Positions 1-7,761 of a stretch of 64,000 nucleotides of DNA are shown here, in pieces. This DNA comes from Paracoccus pantotrophus. GTDB taxonomy: Bacteria > Pseudomonadota > Alphaproteobacteria > Rhodobacterales > Rhodobacteraceae. Positions within the stretch are counted from its first letter, which is position 1; every line of letters starts with the position of its first letter. The position numbers were made by a program, and so were the translations under genes. Under the pieces are notes generated by a model, which was not told the DNA's origin, did no database searches, and saw nothing but the letters and a program-made list of their open reading frames with translations. The DNA is taken from positions 1,000,501 to 1,064,500 of the forward strand of contig NZ_CP044426.1 in the NCBI RefSeq assembly GCF_008824185.1, given 5' to 3'.

Positions 1-239
1 GGCATGATCGTCGTTTTGCCGCGATGACGCTGCGAAACGCCGAAAGCATCGGGCAAATCTTGGCGTTCAGCCGGCCAGGCACCGGGCAGGAGGGGCCGGC
101 CCCGGACGTGAAAACAGACAGAACCGGACTGTTCAGGCATTGCCGCCCCGCCGTATCGGGACGGGGACGGGATGATTCTCGGCGCACCATTCGCGGATCG
201 GCAAGACACGAGGGGCAGGTCCGCGCCGGCGCCGGGACA

Positions 240-425
240 TCACCCGTCGTCGCTGCGTTTCAAGAAAAGCGCCGCGAAAAGATAGATCCCTGCCGCACCG
301 AACAGGAAGGCCCAGAAGAACGCGCCACTGGTTGCCTCGAACCCCGCCCAAAGCAGGGGCAGCAGGACGCAGAGGACACGGACCCAGAGCGGGCGGAAGA
401 ACGGGTGTTCGGGATCGACCAGCAT
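240..425 (-). CDS. small two-helix inner-membrane protein, DUF3329-like
   Basis: A 61-residue protein of unknown function. It opens with a polar DPEHPFFRP stretch, followed by two hydrophobic segments at about residues 14-29 and 33-55 and a short charged tail (KRSDDG), so it is probably a helical hairpin in the inner membrane. Composition and layout resemble the small DUF3329-type proteins of Rhodobacteraceae; that match is from memory and weak. The start has only a GGCGGA-like ribosome site. It is the last of three minus-strand genes here, about 360 bp beyond the DUF2270 gene. Antisense frames over the same bases are arginine- and proline-rich shadows. Confidence 0.6.
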   Translation of the reverse strand: MLVDPEHPFFRPLWVRVLCVLLPLLWAGFEATSGAFFWAFLFGAAGIYLFAALFLKRSDDG

Positions 426-783
426 TCCGCCAACCTAGCCGGGCCGGGCAGGATGCGCCATATCCTTCGGCGCCTCGGAGCCGGTGGATTGACATTGTGC
501 CGGGTGGCGCCTCTCGGGATCCAGCCCCATGGCGCCTGCCCTTCTTTCTTGCCCAAATATCCCGGGGGGACGTTTCCTGCGCCCCGTCGAGGGGCGCAGG
601 AAACGCGGGGGGCAGCGCCCCCGAAGGCCAGCGGCGCAGCAGATCCATCCGGCAGCCGGCCGCACGGTCGGGACATGGATGGTGGCGGCCTTGGCCATCT
701 CCTCGATTTCGGGCGCTTCGTCCTGCATTCCGGCGAGGGGATGCGTGACCAAACCCGTGTGGCCTTGCATCAGCCCGCCGGGT
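426..783. other. gene-free stretch with GC-rich hairpin repeat
   Basis: No convincing gene lies here. A minus-strand frame opens at 770, 14 bases after the DUF2270 stop, and reads about 50 plausible residues before running into the hairpin repeat at 551-634. It could be a small gene overrun by the repeat, but nothing recognisable is encoded. The rest is low-information GC-rich sequence. Confidence 0.4.
551..634 (-). repeat. GC-rich hairpin repeat, copy A
   Basis: Contains a perfect 15-bp inverted repeat (571-585 with 591-605, 5-base loop). Beside it is a CAAATATCCCGGGGGG tail on one side and a GGGGGGCAGCGCCCCC hairpin on the other. Read on the minus strand it ends GGGATATTTGGGCAAGAAAG. Related copies lie at 17046-17100 and 42141-42197. 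Such dispersed hairpin repeats are common in Rhodobacteraceae intergenic DNA. Confidence 0.7.
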
Positions 784-1458
784 TCACCCCATGCCCAGCG
801 GATCCTGGCGCCAGCGGGCGCGCTTGCGGTCCTCGCCCAGGCTCCACAGCGCAATGGCGCCCCAGGACAGGCAATAGGCCAGCCCGATGCCCAGCACCAG
901 CCAGCCCGGAATCGGGCCGATGGCGGCGCGCTCCAGCAATTCGGCCGCCGATTGCAGCGGGGTCGGATGCACCCCCAGCTTGCCCAGATAGGCCACGGTC
1001 TGGATCAACAGGATCCAGAAATAGTTGCGCCGGATGCGCCGGCCGATGGCGGTGCGCAGGCTGACGTGATAGGCGGGGCGGCGATAATCCTCGGCCAGCC
1101 GGTCCTGCCAGCCTGTGTCCAGCCGCAGGTCGCCGTCGCGCAGCATCGGCGCCATGAAGTTCAGCTCCATCCAGCGGCAGCGCGCGCGCCAGACGTTGAA
1201 ATAGCGATAGCGCCGGGCCTCGAGCATCAGGAAGAAGATGATGAGGATGCCGACCAGCACCAGCGGCAGGGGCGATGCCTGGGGCGAGGAAAAGGTGATC
1301 GACAGCGCCACCCCCAGCGTCACCACCGACCAGTTCGTCGTGGTGTCGAGCCGCGTGCGCCAGATGGTCGAGCGATAGATTTCGGCCCGGTAAAGATGCG
1401 CAAGCGCGCCGATTTCCGCCGTGTCCAGCGGCTTGCGGCCGTTCTGCTGTCCGTCCAT
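784..1458 (-). CDS. DUF2270 integral membrane protein
   Basis: A 224-residue protein of unknown function matching the DUF2270 family. A charged N-terminus (residues 1-40) contains the family-like LAHLYRAEIYRSTIWRTRLD run. A pair of membrane helices follows at about 44-60 and 64-80. Next comes a cytoplasmic middle with ARRYRYFNVWRARCRWMELN, and a second helix pair at about 150-168 and 194-214. The C-terminus is basic. It lies downstream of the DUF72 gene on the same strand with about 90 bp between, so co-transcription is possible but unproven. No biochemical role is known to me for this family. Confidence 0.8.
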   Translation of the reverse strand: MDGQQNGRKPLDTAEIGALAHLYRAEIYRSTIWRTRLDTTTNWSVVTLGVALSITFSSPQASPLPLVLVGILIIFFLMLEARRYRYFNVWRARCRWMELNFMAPMLRDGDLRLDTGWQDRLAEDYRRPAYHVSLRTAIGRRIRRNYFWILLIQTVAYLGKLGVHPTPLQSAAELLERAAIGPIPGWLVLGIGLAYCLSWGAIALWSLGEDRKRARWRQDPLGMG

Positions 1459-1549
1459 GCGCGTTCTCCCTGCCTTGCAGCTTGGCAGGGGCGGATCGCA
1501 CGGGCAAGCCCCTTGGCCGCGCCGAAAGCGGAACGGGATCGCGGCGGCT

Positions 1550-2365
1550 TCAGCCCAGCCGCTCGATCAGCGCCATGGCGGCTTGCGGATTATGCGCCTT
1601 GTGGCCGCCGATGACGTAAAGATAGACGTCGCGCGGCCCCGAGACCGGGTTCGGCCCGACATGCTCCAGCCCCTCGGGCAGTCCGCCCGCCGCCCAGATC
1701 CGCACCCTTTCCGCCCAAAGATCCAGCGCCGCCGGCGCATAGCCCAGGGCCTTCTCGGCGCTGGTGCCCATGATGCGCACATAGACGAAGGGCGCGGTCG
1801 GATCGGCGATCTGCGGATATTTGCCATCCGCCGCGACCACCGCCGCCACGCCATGCTCGCGCAGCATCTCGGTGAAGACGGGCGTGCGGAAGCTCTGGTG
1901 GCGCACCTCGACCACGTGGCGCAGCGCCCTGCCCCCGGCCGCGGCCGCGGCCGGCAACAGCTTCAGGAAGGCCCGGAAATCGTCGGGCTCGAATGTCTTC
2001 GTCGCCATGAACTGCCAGTTGATCGGTCCCAGCTTGTCGCCCAAGAGCATGACCCCGCCCGACAGGAACCGCGCGATGGTTTCGCCCGCCTCGGCCAGCA
2101 CCTTGCGATTGGTGGCATAGCGCGGCGCCTTCAGCGAAAAGACGAAATCCTCGGGCGTCTCGTCATGCCATTTGCGAAAGCTCTCGGGCTTTTGCGCGCC
2201 GTAATAGGTGCCGTTGATCTCGATCGAGGTCAGCCGGCGGCTGGCATGTTCCAGCTCGCGCCGCTGCGCCAGCCCCGCGGGATAGAAGCTGCCGCGCCAG
2301 GGCTCGTAGGTCCAGCCGCCGATGCCGATGCGGATGCGTCCCGCCGCCACCCTGCCCTTGTCCAT
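1550..2365 (-). CDS. DUF72 (YecE-like) family protein
   Basis: A 271-residue DUF72 protein, a TIM-barrel family of unknown function. Family hallmarks are visible: GIGGWTYEPWRGSFYP at the N-terminus (residues about 11-26), TSIEINGTYYG, SLKAPRYATN in the middle and VRHQSF before a YVRIMG strand. The frame is open upstream to 2401, but the ATG at 2365 has a textbook AGGAGGG ribosome site seven bases upstream and gives the usual family N-terminus, so it is chosen. Length fits the family. Nothing in the neighbourhood indicates a pathway. Confidence 0.88.
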   Translation of the reverse strand: MDKGRVAAGRIRIGIGGWTYEPWRGSFYPAGLAQRRELEHASRRLTSIEINGTYYGAQKPESFRKWHDETPEDFVFSLKAPRYATNRKVLAEAGETIARFLSGGVMLLGDKLGPINWQFMATKTFEPDDFRAFLKLLPAAAAAGGRALRHVVEVRHQSFRTPVFTEMLREHGVAAVVAADGKYPQIADPTAPFVYVRIMGTSAEKALGYAPAALDLWAERVRIWAAGGLPEGLEHVGPNPVSGPRDVYLYVIGGHKAHNPQAAMALIERLG

Positions 2366-2423
2366 CCGATACCCTCCTGCGCTGGCGATTCGGCCGATCA
2401 TAGCGCAGGGCGCGGGCCGCGCC

Positions 2424-3461
2424 CTAACCCGGCCGCTTGCGCGTCAGCGAGAACTTGTGGGGCGAGATGCCGTATTGCCCCCGGAACACCTTGGAGAAAT
2501 ACGAGGACGAGCCGAAACCGCAGGCCACCGCCACCTGCATGACGCTGAGATTGGTCTCGGTCAGCAGCGAGCGGGCATGTTGCAGCCGCACCTTGTTGAG
2601 ATATTGCAGCGGCGTCGTGTCCAGGTAGCGCTGGAACAATCGCTCCAGCTGGCGGCGCGAGATGCCCAGGTGGCTGGCGCATTCGCCCAGGTCGATCTCG
2701 TCCTCGACATGGGCCTCGATATAGGCCACGGCGCGGATCAGGTGGTCGTTTCGCGTGCCCAGGCGGACGGAAAGCGAGCTCAGCTGTTCGTCCTCGCCGC
2801 GGCGGATCTGGCCCAGCAGGCACATGTTCATCACCGCCTGGCCCAGTTCGGCGCCGTAGTAATCCTCGATCAGCTTCAGTGCCAGCTCGGCCGAAGCGAC
2901 GCCGCCGGCGCAGGTGACGATGCGGTCGTCGATGCAGAAGATGCGCCGCTCGGGCGCCAGGTCCGGATATTTCTCGGTGAAGTTCGGAATGTTTTCCCAA
3001 TGCAGGGTAAAGCGGCGGCCGTTGAGGATGCCGGCGCGGGCCAGCGCATAGGCGCCGGTGCAAAGCCCGCCCACCGTGCCGCCGTGGCGCCATTGCTTGC
3101 GCAGCCAGTCGGTCAGTTCGGCGCTGCATCCCGCATCCGGCTCGACCCCGCCGCAGACCAGCACGTAATCCGAGGCCAGGGCCTCGGACAGCGGCGCGTC
3201 GGGCAGAAGCGGCACCCCGTTCGAGCAGGCGATCGGCGCGCCCGTCTCGCTGTGGATGCGCCATTTGAACAGCACCTGCTCGGTCAGCTGGTTGGCCACC
3301 CGCAAGGGCTCGATCGCCGAGGTGAAGGCCAGCATGGTAAAGCGCGGCATCAGCACGAAGGACACGGTGATCGGCGCCCGGGCCGGCGTCGAAAGCTTCA
3401 CATGGGCAATGCCCCGCGCGATATAGCGTTCCCTGTCGTCAGCAGCAGATTGCGGCACCAT
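2424..3461 (-). CDS. GlxA/GbdR-like AraC family transcriptional regulator
   Basis: A 345-residue cytoplasmic regulator. Residues about 22-190 form a DJ-1/PfpI-like (class I glutamine amidotransferase-like) sensor with GGLCTGAYALARAG around the nucleophile-elbow cysteine. Residues about 235-335 form the AraC double helix-turn-helix, including HLGISRRQLERLF and a second helix in VACGFGSSSYFSKVFRGQYG. The start is the ATG at 3461; the frame is open further upstream, but that part overlaps hmp and has random composition. Family members such as GbdR, ArgR and CdhR control glycine-betaine, carnitine or arginine catabolism. A role in osmolyte or amine catabolism is therefore plausible, but no target operon adjoins it. 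Confidence 0.85.
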   Translation of the reverse strand: MVPQSAADDRERYIARGIAHVKLSTPARAPITVSFVLMPRFTMLAFTSAIEPLRVANQLTEQVLFKWRIHSETGAPIACSNGVPLLPDAPLSEALASDYVLVCGGVEPDAGCSAELTDWLRKQWRHGGTVGGLCTGAYALARAGILNGRRFTLHWENIPNFTEKYPDLAPERRIFCIDDRIVTCAGGVASAELALKLIEDYYGAELGQAVMNMCLLGQIRRGEDEQLSSLSVRLGTRNDHLIRAVAYIEAHVEDEIDLGECASHLGISRRQLERLFQRYLDTTPLQYLNKVRLQHARSLLTETNLSVMQVAVACGFGSSSYFSKVFRGQYGISPHKFSLTRKRPG

Positions 3462-3580
3462 GGTTTCCCGAATGCTGCGCCCGGCCGGAGGACCGGGCGT
3501 CCGTTCCGCATTGCCACAAGCCACGGCGCGCTGCCAAGCCCCTTGGCAAGCGGCCGGGCCATCGGCGTCCGGACCCCGCC

Positions 3581-4789
3581 TCAGGCAACCAGCAATTCGT
3601 CGGCCGGGCCGAAGAACTCGTAATGGATGCGGTCCGAGGGCACGCCGGCCAGCGACAGGGCGGCCACCGCCGCCCGCAGGAAGGGGCGCGGGCCGCAGAT
3701 ATAGTAATCCGCATCGCCCGAAGGGGTGTTGGCCAGCAGCCATTCCTCGGTGATCAGCCCGGCATGGTCGTAGTCGCGGCCGGCGACCTCATCCGCCAGC
3801 GGCGTCTGGTGGAAATCGGTGACGGTGATCTGCCCCCGTCCCTTGGCCAGCGCGCGGACATGGGCGCGCATCGCATGGGTCTCGCGGTCATGGGTGCCGT
3901 GGATGTAATGCACCGGCACCGGCGCGTCCGATTGCACCAGCGCCTCCAGCATGGCGACCATCGGCGTCAGGCCCACACCGCCCGACAGCAGCACCACCGG
4001 CCGCTTGGGCCGTTCGGGCAGGAAGAACTCGCCCGCGGGCGCGGCCACCTTCAGCACCGTGCCCGGCCTTTGCTGGTGCAGCCAGCCCGAGACCAGCCCC
4101 TGCGGCTCGCGCTTGACCGAGATGCGATAGGTCTGGCCGTTCGGCGCAGCCGAGATCGAATAGTTGCGCTTGGCCGGGGCATGGCCGGGGATCTCCAGCC
4201 AGAAGGTCAGGTACTGGCCCGGCTTGTGCGCCATCACCGGCCCGCCATCGACCGGGCGCAGGATAAACGAGGCGATGGTGCTGCTTTCGCGGATCACCTC
4301 GTCGATGCGGAACTCGCGCCAGCCGTTCCAGCCGCCCGCGACCGCCAGCTGCTCGTCATAGATCCGCCGCTCGCGCGCGATCAGGATATTGGCAAGGAAC
4401 CAATAGGCCTCGCCCCAGGCATCCAGCACCTCGTCGGTGGCCGCATCGCCCAGCACCGCCTGGATGGCGCCCAAGAGCGCCTCGGCGACATGGGGGTAAT
4501 GCTCGGGCAGGATCTGCAGGCCCACGTGTTTCTGGGCGATGCGCTCGACCGCGGGGACCAGCGCCGTGACGTTGTCGATATTGTTGGCATAGGCCAGGAT
4601 CGCCCCGGTCAGCGCGCGCGGCTGCGCTTCCGAACCGCCCTGGTGCGACTGGTTGAACAGGTCGCGGATCTCGGGGTTCTGGAACATGCGCGCATACATT
4701 TCGCGCACGATGTCAAGGCCATGCGCCTCGAGCCCAGGGACAGTGGCTTTGACCAGGGCGATGGTCTGCGCGCTCAGCGGCTGCGGCAT
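3581..4789 (-). CDS. hmp: flavohaemoprotein, nitric oxide dioxygenase
   Basis: A 402-residue enzyme oxidising NO to nitrate with O2 and NAD(P)H, the main aerobic NO defence in the cytoplasm. Residues 1-140 are a globin: distal-pocket tyrosine in REMYARMF and proximal histidine in AQKHVGLQI. Residues about 150-255 are the FAD domain with RNYSIS, and about 265-400 the NAD domain with GGVGLTPM and YICGP. Length matches Hmp (about 396-404). The ATG at 4789 has an AGGAGA ribosome site; the longer open frame runs into the operator region and is rejected. It is divergent from nsrR, with two NsrR-like palindromes between them, so induction by NO through loss of NsrR repression is expected. Confidence 0.96.
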   Translation of the reverse strand: MPQPLSAQTIALVKATVPGLEAHGLDIVREMYARMFQNPEIRDLFNQSHQGGSEAQPRALTGAILAYANNIDNVTALVPAVERIAQKHVGLQILPEHYPHVAEALLGAIQAVLGDAATDEVLDAWGEAYWFLANILIARERRIYDEQLAVAGGWNGWREFRIDEVIRESSTIASFILRPVDGGPVMAHKPGQYLTFWLEIPGHAPAKRNYSISAAPNGQTYRISVKREPQGLVSGWLHQQRPGTVLKVAAPAGEFFLPERPKRPVVLLSGGVGLTPMVAMLEALVQSDAPVPVHYIHGTHDRETHAMRAHVRALAKGRGQITVTDFHQTPLADEVAGRDYDHAGLITEEWLLANTPSGDADYYICGPRPFLRAAVAALSLAGVPSDRIHYEFFGPADELLVA

Positions 4790-4835
4790 CGGGCTTCTCC
4801 TGCTAGGTTGCGCGGCGGGGGTCGGCCGCGACTCA

Positions 4836-4860
4836 AAACATGTATTGCGGATACATGTAT
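4836..4860. promoter_or_regulatory. probable NsrR operator 1
   Basis: A near-perfect 10-5-10 inverted repeat: AAACATGTAT, spacer TGCGG, ATACATGTAT. Inner 8-bp arms are perfect. Its size and AT-rich ATG-centred arms resemble known NsrR sites. It sits in the hmp-nsrR intergenic region, about 47 bases from the hmp start. Confidence 0.82.
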
Positions 4861-4872
4861 CTTTGCCGCCAG

Positions 4873-4897
4873 AAACATGCAATCAGGATACATGTTT
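4873..4897. promoter_or_regulatory. probable NsrR operator 2
   Basis: A second 10-5-10 inverted repeat: AAACATGCAA, spacer TCAGG, ATACATGTTT, with two arm mismatches. It is centred 37 bp from operator 1 and lies directly in front of nsrR, so one site may serve each divergent promoter. Confidence 0.8.
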
Positions 4898-4911
4898 TAT
4901 CGGAGGCCGCG

Positions 4912-5355
4912 ATGCGCCTGACGCGCTATACCGATTACGCCATGCGCGTGCTCTTGTATCTGGGCCGCGAGCCCGAACGGCTGTGCTCGATCGGCGAGAT
5001 CGCGCAAGCCTATGGCATCTCGCAGAACCACCTGATGAAGGTCATCAACGACCTGGTGCATGCGGGCTTTCTGGCCAGCCTGCGCGGCCGCAACGGCGGC
5101 ATCCGGCTGGCGCGGCCGCCGGCCGAGATCAATATCGGCGCGCTGGTGCGCCATACCGAGGACGATTTCGACCTGGTCGGCTGCACCAGCTGCATCATCG
5201 CGCCGGCCTGCGGGCTGACCTCGGTGCTGGACGAGGCGATGGCGGGCTTCATGGCGGTTCTGGACGGCTACAGCCTGGCCGATGTGCTGGCGCGGCGGCC
5301 GGATTTCTCGCATCTGCTGCACCCGGTGGCGCCGCGCGAGCCGGCGCGGTCCTGA
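4912..5355 (+). CDS. nsrR: Rrf2 family NO-sensing repressor NsrR
   Basis: A 147-residue Rrf2-family repressor. Residues 1-60 are the winged helix (MRLTRYTDYAMRVLLYLG, then ISQNHLMKVINDL). A wing GGIRLA follows, then a cysteine cluster C91-x2-C94-x5-C100 that would bind an iron-sulfur cluster. Aspartate 8, the known fourth cluster ligand in characterised NsrR, is present. The ATG at 4912 follows CGGAGG; the open frame from 4840 would translate the operator. Divergent pairing with hmp and two palindromes support NsrR over IscR or other Rrf2 proteins. NO damage to the cluster would release DNA and induce hmp, and probably itself. Confidence 0.92.
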   Translation: MRLTRYTDYAMRVLLYLGREPERLCSIGEIAQAYGISQNHLMKVINDLVHAGFLASLRGRNGGIRLARPPAEINIGALVRHTEDDFDLVGCTSCIIAPACGLTSVLDEAMAGFMAVLDGYSLADVLARRPDFSHLLHPVAPREPARS

Positions 5356-5361
5356 CCCGGA

Positions 5362-6267
5362 TCAGCCGCCCGGCCCGGCATCCCTTTCGTGGAACGCCCA
5401 GTCCTGGAAGGCCTGGGCGTTCTCGGCCAGGTCGGCAGGCTGCGGATCGTTGGCCAGCAGGTAGTAGCCATAGTTTTCCTGCACCGTCACCGGCGACAGC
5501 TGCACCAGCCGGCCGCTGTCGAGGTCGTCGCGGATCATCGCCAGCGGGCACAGCGCCACGCCCTGCCCGGCCAGCGCGGCAGCGCGCAGCAGGTTGAAAT
5601 CCTCGAAGACCGGCCCGGCCTCGTCCGGGTCGATGCCCTCGCCCGCCCGCGAAAGCCAGGCGCGCCAGGCCGAGGTGTCGGTATCGTGCAAAAGCCCCGC
5701 CGCCTTGATCGCGGCGGCCGGGGGCGGCGCCTTGCCGAAAGCGGGCAGCAGCGCGGGGTTGCAGACCGGCGCGCTTGCCCCCGGCAGGAAGCCCAGCACC
5801 CGCACCCCCGGCACGGCCGGCGGGCCATCCGAGAAGACGAAGGCGAAATGCGTGCTGCGAAAGTCGATCTCCTGACCGTGCATGGCATAGACCACCCGCA
5901 GCGCCACCTCGGGATGCGCCTGCCGAAAGCGCGAGAGCCGCGGGATCAGCCAGCAGATCGCCACCGAGGGGATGGCGGCGATCACCAGCGGCTGCGTGCC
6001 GCCGGCCATGCGCACCCGCTTGCAGGCAGCCTCGATCTCGGCCAGCGACAGGCTCAGCGTCCGCGCCAGTTCCTGCCCGCGGGGCAGGATGCGCGGCCGC
6101 GGCCCCGAGCGGTCGAACAGCGCGACCCCCAGGAATTCCTCAAGGTGGCGGACCTGATGGCTGACCGCCGACTGGGTGACGAACAGCGCCTTCGCCGCCT
6201 CCTTGAAGCTTTTCAGCCGGGCCACCGCCTCGAAGGCGCGCAGGGCGTTCAGCGGCAGAAGCGACAT
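5362..6267 (-). CDS. LysR family transcriptional regulator (GcvA-like)
   Basis: A 301-residue LysR regulator. Residues 1-62 hold the winged helix with FKEAAKALFVTQSAVSHQVRHLEEFLG. The effector domain begins at about residue 90 (PLVIAAIPSVAICWLIPRL) and resembles the GcvA/AmpR branch. The start at 6267 gives the standard LysR N-terminus, although its ribosome site is weak; the open frame to 6528 overlaps the creatinase start. Its stop is only six bases from the convergent nsrR stop. It is divergent from the creatinase gene with about 120 bp between, so it probably regulates creatinase and the following transporter. The inducer is not evident from sequence. Confidence 0.87.
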   Translation of the reverse strand: MSLLPLNALRAFEAVARLKSFKEAAKALFVTQSAVSHQVRHLEEFLGVALFDRSGPRPRILPRGQELARTLSLSLAEIEAACKRVRMAGGTQPLVIAAIPSVAICWLIPRLSRFRQAHPEVALRVVYAMHGQEIDFRSTHFAFVFSDGPPAVPGVRVLGFLPGASAPVCNPALLPAFGKAPPPAAAIKAAGLLHDTDTSAWRAWLSRAGEGIDPDEAGPVFEDFNLLRAAALAGQGVALCPLAMIRDDLDSGRLVQLSPVTVQENYGYYLLANDPQPADLAENAQAFQDWAFHERDAGPGG

Positions 6268-6388
6268 CGGCGTTCCAAAACTGTTTGAGATTTTCTCAAG
6301 TGAAGCATGAGAAACCGTCTTTTGACAAGCGGCCTTGCGGAACCGATCCTGCCGCCATCCGAACCCCCAAAAGACAAAAGGACATCCC

Positions 6389-7615
6389 ATGCAACGCGAC
6401 AGGCTCCAGAGTTTCGTCGGCAATGGCGAGAAGGCGGTCCCGACCTTCTCGGCCACGGAAATGCAGCGCCGCCAGGATGCAATCCGGGCGCATATGGCGC
6501 AGGCAGGCATCGATGCGGCGCTGTTCACCTCGTATCACAACATCAATTATTACGCCGATTTCCTCTATTGCCAGTTCGGCCGCCGCTACGGGCTGGTGAT
6601 CGACCATGACAAGGCGACCACCATCAGCGCCGGCATCGACGGCGGCCAGCCCTGGCGGCGCAGCTTCGGCGGAAACGTCACCTATACCGACTGGCAGAAG
6701 GACAATTATTTTCATGCGCTGCGCCAACTGGCCGGCCAGGCCCGACGCATCGGCATCGAGTTCGACCATGTCAACATCGACCTGCTCGACCTGCTGAAGG
6801 CGGAGTTTCCCGGCGTCGCGTTCGTCGATATCGCAGCGCCTGCCATGCGGCTGCGCATGATCAAATCGGCCGAGGAGATCGCCCATATCACCGAGATGGC
6901 CCGTATCGCCGATCTGGGCGGCGCGGCCTGCGTCGAGGCGGTGGCCGTGGGCGTGCCCGAGCATGAGGTGGCGCTGCATTCCACCGCCGCCATGGTGCGC
7001 GAGATCGCGAAAACCTGGCCCCATGCCGAACTGCTGGACAGCTGGACCTGGTTCCAGTCCGGCGTGAACACCGACGGCGCCCACAACCCGGTGACGAGCC
7101 GCAAGATCCAGCGCGGCGACATCCTGTCGCTGAACTGCTTCCCCATGGTCGCGGGCTATTACGTCGCGCTGGAGCGCACGCTCTTCGCCGAGCAGGCCAG
7201 CGACGAACATGTCCGGCTGTGGGAGTTCAACTGCAAGGTCCATGACCGCGGCAAGGAATTGCTGGTGCCGGGCAAGAAATGCTCGGAGATCGCGGCCGAG
7301 CTGAACGAGATGTATGCGGCCGAGAACCTGCTGCAATACCGCAGCTTCGGCTATGGCCACAGCTTCGGGGTGCTGTGCCACTATTACGGCCGCGAGGCGG
7401 GGCTGGAGCTGCGCGAGGATTGCGACACGGTGCTGGAGCCCGGCATGGTCGTCTCGATGGAGCCGATGATCACCATCCCCGAGGGCATGCCCGGCGCCGG
7501 CGGCTATCGCGAACACGACATCCTGGTGATCGAGGAAGGCGGGAACCGCAACATCACCGGCTTCCCCTATGGACCCGAGCATCTGATCGTCAGGGGCAAG
7601 GCCAAGGCCGCCTGA
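6389..7615 (+). CDS. creatinase (creatine amidinohydrolase)
   Basis: A 408-residue enzyme hydrolysing creatine to sarcosine and urea (EC 3.5.3.3). It has the pita-bread M24 fold without the metal-ligand set of true aminopeptidases. By memory it is closely similar to Pseudomonas putida creatinase over its whole length: FTSYHNINYY near residue 47, GGQPWRR, WTWFQSG-NTDGAHNPVT, and GYREHDIL near the end. The catalytic histidine falls at residue 232, the same number as in the Pseudomonas enzyme. The ATG at 6389 follows AAAAGGAC and gives the family length; an upstream in-frame start is less likely. It is followed by a hairpin and an MHS transporter. Confidence 0.93.
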   Translation: MQRDRLQSFVGNGEKAVPTFSATEMQRRQDAIRAHMAQAGIDAALFTSYHNINYYADFLYCQFGRRYGLVIDHDKATTISAGIDGGQPWRRSFGGNVTYTDWQKDNYFHALRQLAGQARRIGIEFDHVNIDLLDLLKAEFPGVAFVDIAAPAMRLRMIKSAEEIAHITEMARIADLGGAACVEAVAVGVPEHEVALHSTAAMVREIAKTWPHAELLDSWTWFQSGVNTDGAHNPVTSRKIQRGDILSLNCFPMVAGYYVALERTLFAEQASDEHVRLWEFNCKVHDRGKELLVPGKKCSEIAAELNEMYAAENLLQYRSFGYGHSFGVLCHYYGREAGLELREDCDTVLEPGMVVSMEPMITIPEGMPGAGGYREHDILVIEEGGNRNITGFPYGPEHLIVRGKAKAA

Positions 7616-7622
7616 TCCCCCG

Positions 7623-7649
7623 CCGCCCGCCGGACCATCCGGCGGGCGG
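7623..7649 (+). terminator. hairpin between creatinase and transporter
   Basis: A perfect 12-bp inverted repeat (7623-7634 with 7638-7649, 3-base loop) eight bases after the creatinase stop. No U-tract follows, so it may be an attenuating or RNA-stabilising hairpin rather than a full terminator. Confidence 0.6.
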
Positions 7650-7761
7650 ATCGCGTAACGGCGGTTGCGACCGCCGCCACCGGCCCGCATCCCCCGCGGG
7701 CCGGGCCGAAAGGCCATTGCCGGCAGAGGAGGCCGGCAGGAACACCCAAGGGAGGGTAACA

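Noticed and set aside
435..770. Small gene after DUF2270 starting at 770
   Set aside because: The frame runs straight into the hairpin repeat and shows no recognisable domain; kept only as a note in the gap entry.
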